Shown here piece after piece: positions 11,580-22,851 of a DNA stretch of 45,970 nucleotides. How positions within the stretch are numbered: the stretch's first letter is position 1; every line of letters begins with the position of its first letter. The stretch comes from Hymenopellis radicata (lineage: Eukaryota > Basidiomycota > Agaricomycetes > Agaricales > Physalacriaceae). The position numbers and the translations under genes are program-made. The notes below the pieces were generated by a model. That model was not told the DNA's origin. It ran no database searches and saw nothing but the letters and a program-made list of their open reading frames with translations. Location of the stretch: NCBI GenBank assembly GCA_015501595.1, contig JADNRX010000409.1, forward strand, positions 1-45,970, read 5' to 3'.

Positions 11580-13201
11580 CTTCGAGTTCTACAGGTCCTC
11601 CTGGCAAGGGGAGCCTTAAGGCAAACGTCGGACTTACAGAGAAACTTTGTTGAGCTTGAGGGCGCAATCACCGATGTGTGGCATGGCTCGACAGACAGAA
11701 CGTTCCGGTGATAACGCCGATATCGAGTTGAACGCCTGATTAAATGAGGGTATAAGGAGGGCTATCAAGACGATATACTGAATAGATGCCTACCGCACTG
11801 AAGACGAGAAAATGTGGCCATGTTGTCGGGCTATTGACTTTCAGGAAGCCGCTCGGGATGATAACAACTCCAGCTTCAGGTGGCTAGACACCTCAGCGCG
11901 AATTTAGATAGGCGAGATATTGATTATTGATTAGAGAGATATGACGGGACTTCCAGGACGTCAGTCGGAGTTCAGACGGAATGATTTGCATCATGTCGCG
12001 TAAGTTGACGGCTTGACAAACCCCCGACAGAACATTCAGTGAACTTGTGGTCCTGGGATCTCGTGGGTAGCATAGAAGAATGAATGAATAGCATGTACAC
12101 CAACACGGGACATTCTGACGTGAGTCCATTGCGTACTGCCAAGGAATCAGGCCGAATCCGTTTTCTAATTGGTTGTATGAGTACAAGAAGACCAAAGACT
12201 GACGAAACGGTCCCTACTCTCGTAAATGATACGCATGGCTCCGACCATGCGAGGTGTAAAAGAAGGTAAGGCGAGGCGACCTGAGGTGAGGTGCGACATC
12301 AATTCAGGAAGCATGTCGAGATTTTGTGAACACAGCGTAAGAGATGACAAAGCCATAGCTGAGTCGAGGGCTAGGATTACTTCAGTCCTAAATTGAATTC
12401 GTTGAGTAAATGCGTAGAATCTAGTCGTGGTGGTGCACGGTAAAGAAATGTTCGCGATCGGCGGAGTTTCAAACAGCCTTGATCTCAACTTCAACTTATT
12501 CGACATCTTTCAAGGAACCAGCATACTGGCTGTCAAACTAGCCGTAATAACCTGTCGATAGACCGGGCCACAGTCCTGCCCGAGTTCGCCCATGCGAATT
12601 ATCCTGAGACGTGATGTTTGTGGATTACTGTGACGATCAAGTGCATGCTGGAGCCCGTTCAAGCGTCAGACAACTTGACTACCTGACAACGTCGGTATTA
12701 CACGCCAGAATGTATTCTTGTGAACAGGACTGTCTAGATTCCGCTCAGTTGGGCCGACAACAGAAATTGACTCAACATTGAGTGCGACGCCGACCGGCGC
12801 CGACCGCATCCTCCATTGGTACGGGCTAATTGGATTAGAAATGGCCTCAGTGCTATTCGTAACATAACCATCGGACGTTAGGAGGCTTATACTCGATGTG
12901 TAAGGCTGTCTTTGTCTTTGTCTGTCTAAGCACTGTACTGATTAGCATTTCGTAGGTCCTTGCTGACGCAACGATGTCTAGTTCGCGTTTTCAGGGTAAC
13001 AGTAAGTTCACCTATGACAGATCATGCTTGGCAATTTCCACTCTTACAAACCGTCGCTTCCGTAAAACGTTTGGATCGTTATGTGCACGCACCGCCGTGA
13101 CCGTTCGTCAGGACAGCCTACTAGCAATACTTAAGCGCGAAAGGATGTTCCCTTGAGTACTCATCCATCGCTCCTCTCGTTAACACCAACGCGCCAAGAT
13201 C
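11580..13201. other. Intergenic, no gene recognised
   Basis: 1.6 kb between the divergently oriented hydrolase and PEBP genes, so it should hold both promoters. No recognisable coding block, RNA gene or repeat was seen. Confidence 0.45.
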
Positions 13202-14006
13202 ATGTATTCTGCATTACTCAACGGCGCTTTTTTGTCCTTGATGACTTTGGCGGTGGCAGACCCGCTTCCGCGCGGTGCCTCTAGTCATAGAGAGCTTTGG
13301 AAAGTCAAGCATGCGTTCGAACAGTCTCATGTATGTTTCGAGTTACTTCATCATCGTCATATGCTTTTCCTTACAAGATACATAGATCCCGGAGGCGTTG
13401 ACCATCAACTTCAATCCCTCTTATCTCGTAGAGGTATCCTTTCCCCAGGCAGGCGGCCCACCCGTTGGGTTCGATATTGGCGAACAGGTCCCGATCAACT
13501 GTGAGCTCCTTCGTGTTATTCTGTATACTCCTACTCACCCAATATTATGTTTCAGCGACGGGCACGACTCCCACTTTCTCCCTCAGTGGTGGCCACTTCG
13601 GCGAGGGTCCTTTCGTCGTTGCGGCCGTAGATCCTGACGCACCCTCGCCGCAGAACACGTCTCTGGCATCGGTGCGTCACTTCCTTGGCGGAAACTTCAC
13701 GCCTCTGGACGACGCTTTTCTGGCAAACTCTACTTCTGCTGTGTCCGAATGGGTCCAACCCGCCCCCCCGGCTGGTTCAGACCCTCATCGGTGTGTTATA
13801 ACTGTGGGCTCTGTATTCTTCCGGCTTATTGGCTATGGCGCAGATACGTCTTCTTGGTGTTTAACCAACCGGAGGGCTTCAATGACCAGACCCTGGTGAA
13901 CGCATCGACTTCAATTTTGGGTTTCAACATTTCTTCGTTCGCCGAGGAGGTTGGGCTCGGTGATCCCATTGCGGGGACGTACATGATTGTTGGACTGAAT
14001 AAGTAA
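13202..14006 (+). CDS. Secreted phosphatidylethanolamine-binding-like protein (PEBP)
   Basis: Exons are 13202-13330, 13386-13500, 13556-13790 and 13844-14006, with introns of 55, 55 and 53 nt, giving 213 aa. The N-terminus is a signal peptide (MYSALLNGAFLSLMTLAVAD). The core has the PEBP ligand-pocket signature AAVDPDAPSPQN, then RHFLGGNFT, then PHRYVFLVFNQP, all hallmarks of the PEBP/YbhB/TFS1 fold. NSTG and NTS are possible N-glycosylation sites. Intracellular members regulate kinases or proteases, whereas secreted fungal members have no firm role, so only the fold is claimed. Confidence 0.85.
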
Positions 14007-14983
14007 CTTCATGGAATTTTTACGATTCACGCTCTTGTGAGAATATCAACTGTTTACATGTTATAGGTCGTATACGCGATGTGTGTAACATTCGTCAACA
14101 GTTAAGGAGTCTCTGGCGGCTGCCTCAGGTATGTACCATGTGGCCATGGCTTGTGTACGATGAGAATTTCAATCAACTGCGCTAGTCTCGAACCATCCGC
14201 TCGACACCGGTTTTTTGAGGGGATGAGGACACCCGCTTCGCTAACGATCCGATCGGCTTGGTGAAGCGACTGGCATCGAGTCTACAACTGCGCAACCTCC
14301 CAGGAATATGTTAATTATGACAACTCCGAGTCGGGCGTCTGAAAGGTACTTCAAGCTTGACCCAGTGCTACAAGGGACTTTCGCAAGGATACACTCTAGG
14401 CGTAAGACGTTCCCTGCTACCGTCAAACATCCTCGCGATGCTGTTCTACGTGGATCACTTCCGATGGCAGAACGCTGATTGTAACGACTCTGGTTGTTAT
14501 CCACCATATCCCCTGTTGACCTGTCCTTGGTTCTCTATCATAGATGCTCCTATATGTTACTATGTGGACCACTTGCACAAATATTCTTCGAGAATTATGG
14601 AAGGCAACCAACCAGACTCTGGACTTCAACTTCCGTCTTGCTTTCCTTATGCCAACAACGCTAGGGCGATTGACAGTACTCTTTCGACAAAGTTTCACCG
14701 CTCGACATAGATCAAAAGGCAAGCCGCAAGCCCCACCTTCGTTTGACAGGAGCTTTGAACGACAGAAACGTGACGTCATATTCAACATACTTTCAGTGAT
14801 ACGCGATCGCGCTAGTATCGCGTTCCCGACGCGGAAACGACGCCACCACCGATCTCTCCCGCGAAATAACTCTCTCTGGCGGCCAATTACATGCGTGACA
14901 AGCGCTTCTCTGTGCGCCGTCGACTCACATCCCCTCCTCCTCCTCGCTCGCGGCGGCTATCCCCTCCGTATATCCCCCCAGCC
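14007..14983. other. Intergenic with a TGACGTCA site
   Basis: No gene recognised. TGACGTCA (CRE/ATF-type palindrome) lies at 14771-14778, about 210 bases upstream of the dehydrogenase remnant. A large-looking plus-strand frame from about 14544 has low-complexity Arg/Pro-rich composition and no domain. Confidence 0.4.
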
Positions 14984-15312
14984 ACTTCGCTCTTGTGGAA
15001 TGCGGGGCACCCCTTGTGGAAGCCGATCGAAGTTGATGTGGAGGAAAGCATGAACACTAATGTGCGCGCAGCCTTTGCATTCGCACGCCACGCGTCGGAC
15101 GAGGTAACCGGCAAGGGCACCCTCATTTTCACAGGCGCCACAGCGCGTTTAGTGCTGCGAAGAGTGGCCTGCAGCGCGCTAAGCAAAAGACTTTGGACCG
15201 AAGGAGGATATTCACGTAAGGCCAGCTAACCGCGATGGGTTACGATAAGTATTGCTGGCAACTGACAACGAGCGCTGACAGGTCGCTCATGCAATCATTG
15301 ACGGGCGTGCGT
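14984..15312 (+). pseudogene. Remnant of a short-chain dehydrogenase/reductase (SDR)
   Basis: Three consecutive pieces match one conserved stretch of fungal SDRs but lie in three reading frames. 14984-15145 gives HPLWKPIEVDVEESMNTN, then RAAFAFAR and KGTLIFTGATA. From 15145 another frame gives AFSAAKSGLQRA, the usual active-site helix region with its Tyr missing. From 15186 a third frame gives KDFGPKEDIH, followed by an intron-like gap (15216-15281) and VAHAIIDGRA from 15282. The N-terminal Rossmann GxxxGxG part and the C-terminus were not found. This order with frame changes indicates an eroded gene with small deletions. Confidence 0.7.
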
Positions 15313-16703
15313 CTCTTTGTGCGCCACTAGTACTACTCACGTCACGTCTCCCAGTGAATATGACGGGAAGACAGCGCGGAGGGAGAACGAATGGGCTTCG
15401 TCCCGAGAGCATCGCAGAGGTATAAGCCGCGTCTCACGGTTCTAATATTACATGGCGCTAACAAAAGACGCCGGTATAGGCGTATCTGAATCTCACACGA
15501 CAAGAAAAGAGCGCTTGGACTTGGAAGCTAGACCGTGAGTAATCGCCCACGAATCAACTTACTACTGGTAACTTTTTCAGTGAGACCCACATCGGAGCAG
15601 TAGTACTAGTAATTCTCTGTCGGCTCCTCCGGGCACCAGGTCCCCACCCCAGGCAACACCACCGGTATCAGTGTCTCCCGGGCTTCCGTAAACGTCAAAG
15701 TCGAGAGCTTTTAATGGACCGCAATGCAAATCGACGTTTGAATCTGATGGTTTCACTTTCCATGTCGGAAACGGACTCAATTGGGAGGTCATAAATACCA
15801 GTGCATGTGTGTGAGCAGCCTTCCCTCCTCCCCCCGACCCCCCACTAGAAGGTATTACTCGCTTTCGCTTGCCAAGGGCTGCCCTAGACTCACTATCTTA
15901 TTACTCTCGGCCTCGTCCTGGCCTAGTCATCATCAATTACTTGGCTTGGAGCAGAACCCGGCCATGGAGAGATAACGACAGGCTTAGCGAGGGCGGACCA
16001 ACAACGCATCCACCGACCGACTAGCGACACTTGGACGACGCTCGCCTCTTCAACAGGCGCCTCAATATCAACGATCGTCCACGATAGTTTACGGGACCTA
16101 CAAAAGACCACATTCTTATTGAAACTTCCAAGTTACGCGACCCATCCACCCTTGATAGGCGACAACAGTCCGACGAGATAAACATGGATAAAATGGTGAT
16201 GAAAAAAAGATGGTATGCGACGAGACCACGAACAGTGCGAATAAGTCATGAAAATAAGTCAAAAAAACCAAGCCTAGATACGGTGAATGAAGCGTTTAAA
16301 AGTACACATAAGTAGACGGTGGAGGGAATAGGTACAGTACATTGCACGTGGGTGAGACGCGCGGTGATCTGAAGTGATATGCTGAGCCAGGGTAAGTGAT
16401 GATGGGGATAAAACTGTGGCGTACAATCGACAGGGCCCTCAATAAGGTTGTGATTCCGACGGATCATCTATAGCATAATTTGCCGAATCTATAACGTACA
16501 CATTAGCGGCCGTGTAGATTATCATGCTGAAAATACACTCACGTTGCTCGTTACAATGGAGCTGAGATTTGCGAATCAGCGGAGGACGAATGGGGTCCGC
16601 GGTTGATGTGATTGGCAGTTCGAGTTTGATGATGAAACAGGATTGCATGGACAATAAATTCCGACCAAGGATTATATATGGAAAGAAGCAAAAAGGGAAT
16701 TTG
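15313..16703. other. Intergenic, no gene recognised
   Basis: 1.4 kb downstream of the SDR remnant and of the convergent G-alpha gene. Short frames only, no domain, RNA gene or repeat seen. Confidence 0.45.
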
Positions 16704-18464
16704 TTAGATCAATGCCGCCGTTAAAAGATCCGACCGTAGAATCATGCTAAAGAGAAAGAAGAACAAGAACAAGAAGGGCGCACCAGCGCAGAAGAGGAGA
16801 GGAAAAGGGTTTAATGAGCACACGTTGAACTCGGAAAGGGAATGGAGGGAAGCGACAGGGATGTACATTTGTACACGCGGGGTGGGAGACCGAGAACCAA
16901 AAAGTCGCCAAAAGGAAAAAGATCACTCACTCTAAAAAAGGACCCGTGAGCATGAGGACAAAGCTGTGTTGGATGAACGAACGTACCTTCAACAGCTGCC
17001 ATTACGACCCTCAACATTGCAGTATCGGTGGCGGTGGTTATACTGGCTCACGTTAACCCAAATGCCTAAACACCAGTCAACACTTACTGTATATAGATCT
17101 CACGCTCTTTTAGCCGACCCGCCCGCGTGGCGAGTTTTGCAAAGCGTCGTTTGAAGTAGTCGCGTCCTGCACGTACGTCTCCGGCCTCACCGTCGAAATC
17201 CTAGAGATGGGATCAGCAGTCAGCGCCTGATTGTTCATCAACAGCGAGCAACACCGTACTGGGAAGAAGTTCTTGATATCAGAATTGGGGATCTTCCGTT
17301 CGAAGAGATCATTCTTATTCAGAAACAATATCTGGCCGGCGCAACGGTCGTGAGCTCGTGAAGATGGGAAAAAGGTCTAGACACGAACGATTGACGTCGA
17401 TTTAAACCACTGGGAGTGACATATGGAGTCCCATATTGTCATGGCATCTTGCATTTGATTCTGGGGGTAAGCATAATGAATTCATTGTCACGCGTTCCTG
17501 AGAGAATACATACCGCATCCTTATCTTCGACGAGACACTGATCGTACCCGGACAGACTGACAAGGAACAGAATACTGGTCACGTCCTGGAAGCAATGGAT
17601 CCACTTGCGGCGTTCAGACTTCTGTCCGCCGACATCGACCATGAGCATTTCGTGGTCGCGAAGCGTGAACGTCGTCTCGGTGATACCGATTGTGCGCGCG
17701 CGACACTGAATGATGTCCTGTTCTGTCGGCTGGTACTGCGGATCAAACAGGCGGTCGAGTGCCGAGTAGAAGTAGAGCAGACTATGATAGGCGAAACATC
17801 AGACGAGGTCAACGGAAAGAGAGGAGATAGTGGCACACTTTTCTGGCAGGGCAGCTTCGTTTCCGCGAGCCCATGCCTTCTGAACGTTCGGGTCATCCCA
17901 GAGAGATTGGAGCGGCTGGTGGAACTCCTTTGGGAACGGCTCGCCGTCGCGCAGATCCTCGGCGCCCTCGACCATTGCGACGTGAGCGACATTCTCCTCC
18001 AACACCTGCAGCTCCATGTCCTCCATTGCATCAAGCAGATACTTGAGTCCACGTGTCACATTCTCAAACGTGAGCTGCCTGTACGACTCGATTTCCTGCG
18101 GCGAAAAGGGAACTCGGTGGATAAGGCGCATTTGCTGCGTAAGGAAATAAGTAATCATCCATGTCCGCCAATGGAGGTGTCTACCTTGAGCACCGTCGAC
18201 TTTCCAGAGTCACCAGAACCAAGAAGCAGTACCTAGACACAAGAGAGCGTGAACCAAATTGCAACAACCAGACTTTTACAGGCGCACGGACCTTGACCTG
18301 GTTCGCCAATCTCGCCTTGGCCTACAATGGCCGTCAACACCGTCAACGCCGACGACTCCAAGGGCACGGCTCACCTCCTTGAGCTCCTTCTCCGCCTGCT
18401 TGTGCAGGTGCTTGTCATGCTCTGTGACCTCGACCCCGCCCGCAGAAGATATGCATGCGCCCAT
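16704..18464 (-). CDS. Heterotrimeric G-protein alpha subunit
   Basis: Exons (minus strand) are 18464-18375, 18321-18292, 18232-18185, 18134-17839, 17781-17514, 17460-17389, 17331-17260, 17200-17088, 17042-16987 and a last piece 16746-16704. The N-terminus MGACISS fits myristoylation at Gly2 and palmitoylation at Cys4. The G motifs are all present: G1 GSGDSGKST (residues 45-53; the usual form is GAGESGKST), G2 RARTIGITET, G3 DVGGQKSERRKWIHCF, G4 NKND and G5 TTAT. It should relay receptor (for example pheromone) signals at the plasma membrane. The last tail, MILRSDLLTAALI, looks like a G-alpha C-terminal helix, but joining it to exon 9 with GT-AG sites is one nucleotide out of frame; read literally the protein would stop just after AAVE. 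A TGACGTCA site lies 170 bases upstream of the start. Confidence 0.88.
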
Positions 18465-19303
18465 TCGAGAGTGATATGCGCGAGCTTAGCGCGCCCAGCT
18501 TGGCTCCAGATATCGCAAATAATAGAGAGATTAAATGAACGAACGGAAGGGTAGGACAGAGGCAGACAAAATACACGAATAACCGGAGGTGAGAGGAGAG
18601 GTGTCTCACGTTTCGGAGAAAATTCACTGAGCCTGACGTCACACCTCGCGCATTTAGACGCCGAAATAGGATATATTTGGTAGACTGGCGCGTAATTTCC
18701 TCCGTGTCTCAGAATATCTTCAAATTTCCCCGCTTGTTAGATTCAGGTGCGTGAGTGTGGCGCAACTTTCATGTTGTGAGATGAGGTAGTAACAAGGGCA
18801 GCGTAGTTTGAGTGCTCTACATACTGCCTGTACTCTGCCGCCGGCGTTCCTCTGTGCCGTGTATCGACTTCCTTCTTTCCTTTCTTTCCATAATGCCAGC
18901 ACGCCACAAATGATGGATTCAACGCCACATTTGATATAGAAGACCTCTCTGCTTGCATCCTCCACTCAAGTTCTTTTCTACTCAAGTACCCACCGAGTAT
19001 CTGACGTGATCTGAATCGAGGGAATGCAGACAGGTTCGGTCCAGATGAAAAGATGGCGTCGCCGTAGGAACGCGACTAGACCTCCGACCCGCCAACCGCA
19101 GCTCAGACAGACAAACGGACGCGTCACGAATTACCACCTGCCCATTACGTGCTGAAAGCGATCGGATATGACTTACACGCGCCTCACCCGAAACCATAAA
19201 ATCATTGCAAAGTTCGTATCAGTATTTCTGCTCAGTCGAGCGACATCTATAGTACTTTATAATTCGAAAAGACAGCGAGGCAAGTCCACACCAAAAGCAA
19301 TGT
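18465..19303. other. G-alpha upstream region and OLE1 downstream region
   Basis: No coding feature. Besides the TGACGTCA palindrome listed separately, nothing distinctive was seen. Confidence 0.45.
18634..18641. promoter_or_regulatory. CRE/ATF-like palindrome TGACGTCA upstream of the G-alpha gene
   Basis: An exact 8-base TGACGTCA lies 170 bases upstream of the G-alpha start codon. bZIP factors of the ATF/CREB class bind this sequence in fungi. Whether it is used here is an inference from position. Confidence 0.4.
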
Positions 19304-20904
19304 TCAATTCAACTTGCGCGCCTTCAACTTGGGCACAATGTCCTCATCCTCGCCATCGCTCCACGCCGTCGTGCTGCCAGAGAAGTTGCTGCTGCCAAGT
19401 TCCTGGTAGCGCGCAATCTTCAGTCGCTGAGAAGGAGGGACGCGCTTGGCGATGTCGAGGATGTGCGGGTGGCCACCGTGGAGGACACCGACGCGCTTCA
19501 TGGCGAGCAGCTACAAGACGAAATGAGAAGGGAACAGCGATGCGAGTTGGACAAACATACGTTGTGGGCAGCATTCGAGTGGTCGTAAACGCCGCCAAAG
19601 AAGGCCGTGGTAGCATCTTTGCCGATGAACCGAGTGATGAGATGCGCACCGCCGGGGTGCTCTTCAATGAAAGTTGACACATCATGAATGAAACCAGAGA
19701 TGAGAATGAGAGGGCGCTTGGCCGCTTGAGTTTGGACTGAGAGGTGAATGAGCGCAAAGTATAAGAGGCAAAATAAACGACTGACAGCTCTCGTACGAAA
19801 TGACAGGCAGGTCATCCGAGTTGGTGGGCCAGGCAAGTTTCTCTTGGGTCGAACGCAGACGCTTCAACTCCATAGTAAGCTGACCCTTGCGGACTTCATT
19901 CTCGGGGAAGACTTTCAAGTGGCTCGCCAACCCGATCTTCTGCATAACCCAAATGAACCACTTTGTGGGATCGTACTGGTACCATTTGATCGCATTTCGG
20001 TAATCCATCGGGAACTGTAGGAACATTCAGCTGCGTGCTGATAGCCGCTGCAAAGCTGACTGACCTGGTGATGGAAATTGTGGTAGCCTTCACCGACAGT
20101 GACGAATGCGGTGATCATATGGTCCCTAGGCGTGTGCTTATCATCGAAGGGTGTCTCTCCAAGCCAGTGAGCAAGTGAATTGACACAGAAAGTGGACTGC
20201 GGGAGAATATCAATGACGACATTTACAACGGGAGACACAAAACACACGTGGTGGACGAAGCAGAGACGGAGAACACCAGCATAGACATATCCGCCACGAG
20301 CGTCACCCCAGCCGTAGTGGGCAACGAGGGTGGGAAGAACAAAGGCCATGAGGGCGATGAGGATGAGGTAATACTTGTGCTGCCACTTGACGATAGGATT
20401 CTTGTTGAGGTCACTGATGTCTGCGACACCGGGCTTGCGACGAGGCTTGATGAGCATCCAGCCAATGTGCGAGTAGAAAAAGCCGCGATGAGCGTTGTAT
20501 GGGTCGAGGTCAGTGTCGGTGTAGCGATGATGGGCACGGTGACCACGGGACCACCACTTGATGGAGCCCTCGACAGCACCAGCGCCAGCCAGAGCTAGAA
20601 TATACTGCAGAGGCTTGGAGGCATTGTACGCTCTGTGGGCCCAAAGTCTATGGTATCCTGCAGTGATGCCGAGACCGGTGATGTAGTAGTTGACGACGCT
20701 CCAGACAGCGGTTTGCCAGCGCAAGGGAGTGTAAAACGCGCCAATGACACCCATGATTGGGGTCATGAGCAGAACCAACGTCGAAACCCATTCTATGTTG
20801 CTGAGCAGGTTGCCGAGCGTGATTGGCGGCAAAGGCTTCGTGTTTTTGAGTGTCTGGGTGACATAGTTGTCGGGGATGTCGATATCGACGGGAACGGCGC
20901 TCAT
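19304..20904 (-). CDS. OLE1: Delta-9 fatty acid (stearoyl-CoA) desaturase with fused cytochrome b5 domain
   Basis: Exons are 20904-20248, 20196-20065, 20014-19786, 19736-19561 and 19510-19304, giving 466 aa. It introduces the first double bond into stearoyl- and palmitoyl-CoA in the ER membrane. The three His boxes that bind the di-iron centre are HRLWAH (85-90), HRAHH (122-126) and HNFHH (258-262). Hydrophobic segments lie around residues 40-80 and 170-220. The C-terminal cytochrome b5 domain has its heme ligands in EEHPGGAH and [10 protein letters not shown] and supplies electrons, as in yeast Ole1p. The first intron (20247-20197) is 51 nt without an in-frame stop, so the unspliced frame stays open through it. 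It is divergent from the mitochondrial ribosomal gene across 163 bases. Confidence 0.95.
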
Positions 20905-21067
20905 GGTCGTCGTCGTTCAAAGGCCAAAATCTTTGGGGATCGCCCGCTGGGGTTATAGGCACGTCAGCAGCACCAAATAGTATGCACTGCCACCGTCCCT
21001 GTTTGGCAACTCTCTGGCACGTGATCAGTTCCCTTGTCGCTCCGCAAAAGTTTTTTGGCTTGCCAAA
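20905..21067. promoter_or_regulatory. Short bidirectional promoter (OLE1 / mitochondrial ribosomal protein) with E-box
   Basis: Only 163 bases separate the two divergent start codons. CACGTGATC starts at 21018. CACGTG E-boxes are bound by bHLH factors, including SREBP-type regulators of lipid genes, which would suit a desaturase. The regulator is an inference. Confidence 0.5.
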
Positions 21068-22012
21068 ATGTCGCGCTGCTGCCGCCGTCTGAACCAGTTG
21101 GCTTGTCAAGGTGAGTTGGTCGTGCAGTCTCCCCGTTCTCCCTGCCTGACACGTTCTAGGACGGCGGACATATTCCCAAGCAGCTGTACAGCTCAAAACG
21201 CCCTCCTCGTCGCCACGACACAACCCGTGTATCGTCGACCACAGCCCATCGTCGAGCGCACTCATAAACGCGACACCGGCTATAGCAAGCCCAATGTGCC
21301 CAACGTTGCTCCCACTCCCTCTTCATCCTCCTCCTCGGCCTCGGCTTCATACGGTTTCCTACAGCGGCGGGCAGCTCGCATAGAAGAGGAGCAGTACATT
21401 GCAGAACAGACGCCCCAGTCGACTCATCTTCGAGACCTATTCGGCCTTCGATTCTCCGCTGAACTGTCGCGACGCATACTTACCCATGCGAGCCATGCAG
21501 CAGCTGCACAAGGGCACAACTCTGGGCTTTCCTTCATTGGACGTCGCGTGCTTGAATCCTATTTCCTCCTTATGATTTCATCCAGTCCTGCATTGACTCC
21601 TTCGGACGACCTAGAGGCTCTGTCCTCCCACGCGCTCAATACTTATCTTCTTGGGCAGCACGTAGGACGCAGCTGGGAACTCGGACGCGTCCTTCGTTGG
21701 GTGCCGGCCGTTTCTTCTCCAACGGATATAGACCTTCCAGCAGGAGAAGGCCGGAGTATTGGACTCTACAAGGTCCAAGGAGACACCGTCGCAGCCGTGT
21801 TGGGCGGCGTCTTCCGCGAGTTTGGTGCTTCCACCGCCCAGCGCCTCTTTCATACGCGCATCATGCCCCACGTCTTAAGCGGTCTTCCAGATCGTTTTCA
21901 TGGGGACGTCACCGCCGCTTGCAATCGTATGGGAGGTCTCCAGGCACCATTGGCCAGGACGAAAAAGCCTGTAAAAGTACCCGATACTGGGCTCATAGTT
22001 ACATTACCGTGA
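21068..22012 (+). CDS. Mitochondrial large-subunit ribosomal protein with RNase III-like fold (mL57/mL44 type)
   Basis: The best model has exons 21068-21110, 21160-21226 and 21286-22012 (introns 49 and 59 nt), giving 278 aa. Splicing both introns yields a typical mitochondrial presequence (MSRCCRRLNQLACQGRRTYS) that rejoins the domain frame; reading straight through also stays open but loses that presequence. The body is an RNase III-type fold: RFSAELSRRILTHASH, then GLSFIGRRVLESYFLL in place of the catalytic ERLEFLGDAVL box (acidic residues lost, so probably not a nuclease), then YKVQGDTVAAVLGGVFREFG and RLFHTRIMPHVL. No double-stranded RNA-binding domain is visible, which favours mL57 (yeast MRPL15) over mL44. 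A further 3' intron starting at the GTGAGT near 22008 would change only the last residue or two. Confidence 0.78.
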   Translation: MSRCCRRLNQLACQGELVVQSPRSPCLTRSRTADIFPSSCTAQNALLVATTQPVYRRPQPIVERTHKRDTGYSKPNVPNVAPTPSSSSSSASASYGFLQRRAARIEEEQYIAEQTPQSTHLRDLFGLRFSAELSRRILTHASHAAAAQGHNSGLSFIGRRVLESYFLLMISSSPALTPSDDLEALSSHALNTYLLGQHVGRSWELGRVLRWVPAVSSPTDIDLPAGEGRSIGLYKVQGDTVAAVLGGVFREFGASTAQRLFHTRIMPHVLSGLPDRFHGDVTAACNRMGGLQAPLARTKKPVKVPDTGLIVTLP

Positions 22013-22851
22013 GTTTGCATTCCATTGCATACGGTTTAATGCTCATGAGTTCGTAGGCGGTAGCACTAATATATCTATTCATCGATCTACTCGTCGCTGT
22101 TACTACATAGATGAAGAAGGGCATGGATTACTGAAGACAATGATTCTGCGCGAGTTACAGCCTATAAAATGGTCAATTGCCTATCAGTCTCCTCCAGCCT
22201 GTTCGACATATCTCCTTTACCTCTACGCGAATCTTTCTCTTCCGTCAGTGTCACTGCAACGACCGGTGCTCACCGTCCAAGCTTCTCCAACGATCTTCTC
22301 GTCAAGGGCGCGCCACCATGTGTCTCACTTACTTTTTGGCGTCGCATACTTTCGTCTCCAGGGTGCTGCTCAGACGTTGGACGTGCCTCTTCTCCCAGTT
22401 GTTCCGTAAATTGACGCTTTTCGAGTGACAGTGGCACGCCGGGGATTGCTGGAACGATACGTCCCGGAAAAATAACTTGTCGTCTCTTTGGGAGTTCGTT
22501 GGAGACGATGTTCCTACCCCCATGCAATGTCTTTGAGTGCGCAAACAGTCATTAAAAGTCGCCGTCACCCTTTTCCCTCTTAGATTCTGCTCACCTGCCG
22601 ATACTATAGAGACTTGGATTGAAATTACGATCAGACGACGACCGTGAATGTGTCAGTAGCCTTGGATTGCTGAAAGCAATGATGAATGTTTTGAGGGCTC
22701 GGTGCTTATCATCTCAAGTACAAAACCTTGTATTAATTATATGAATGCACGGATGTCGATACTTCGAAAGCAAGGAGAGTCTCGGCAAATGCCGAGCGAC
22801 GCGCGTTGTACGCGTCACGCCTGTACTTCATCCTTCCTACTTACCACCACC
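22013..22851. other. Intergenic, PRE9 upstream region with an inverted repeat
   Basis: No gene recognised. A perfect 7-bp inverted repe at CTCGGCA-AA-TGCCGAG lies at 22781-22796, 56 bases before the PRE9 start codon, and could be a palindromic factor site. No yeast-type PACE element (GGTGGCAAA) was seen. Confidence 0.45.

Noticed and set aside
14544..14983. Long plus-strand frame before the SDR remnant
   Set aside because: Low-complexity Arg/Pro-rich translation without any recognisable Rossmann N-terminus.
16744..16935. Lys-rich plus-strand frame
   Set aside because: It is antisense to the polypyrimidine tract and last intron of the G-alpha gene.
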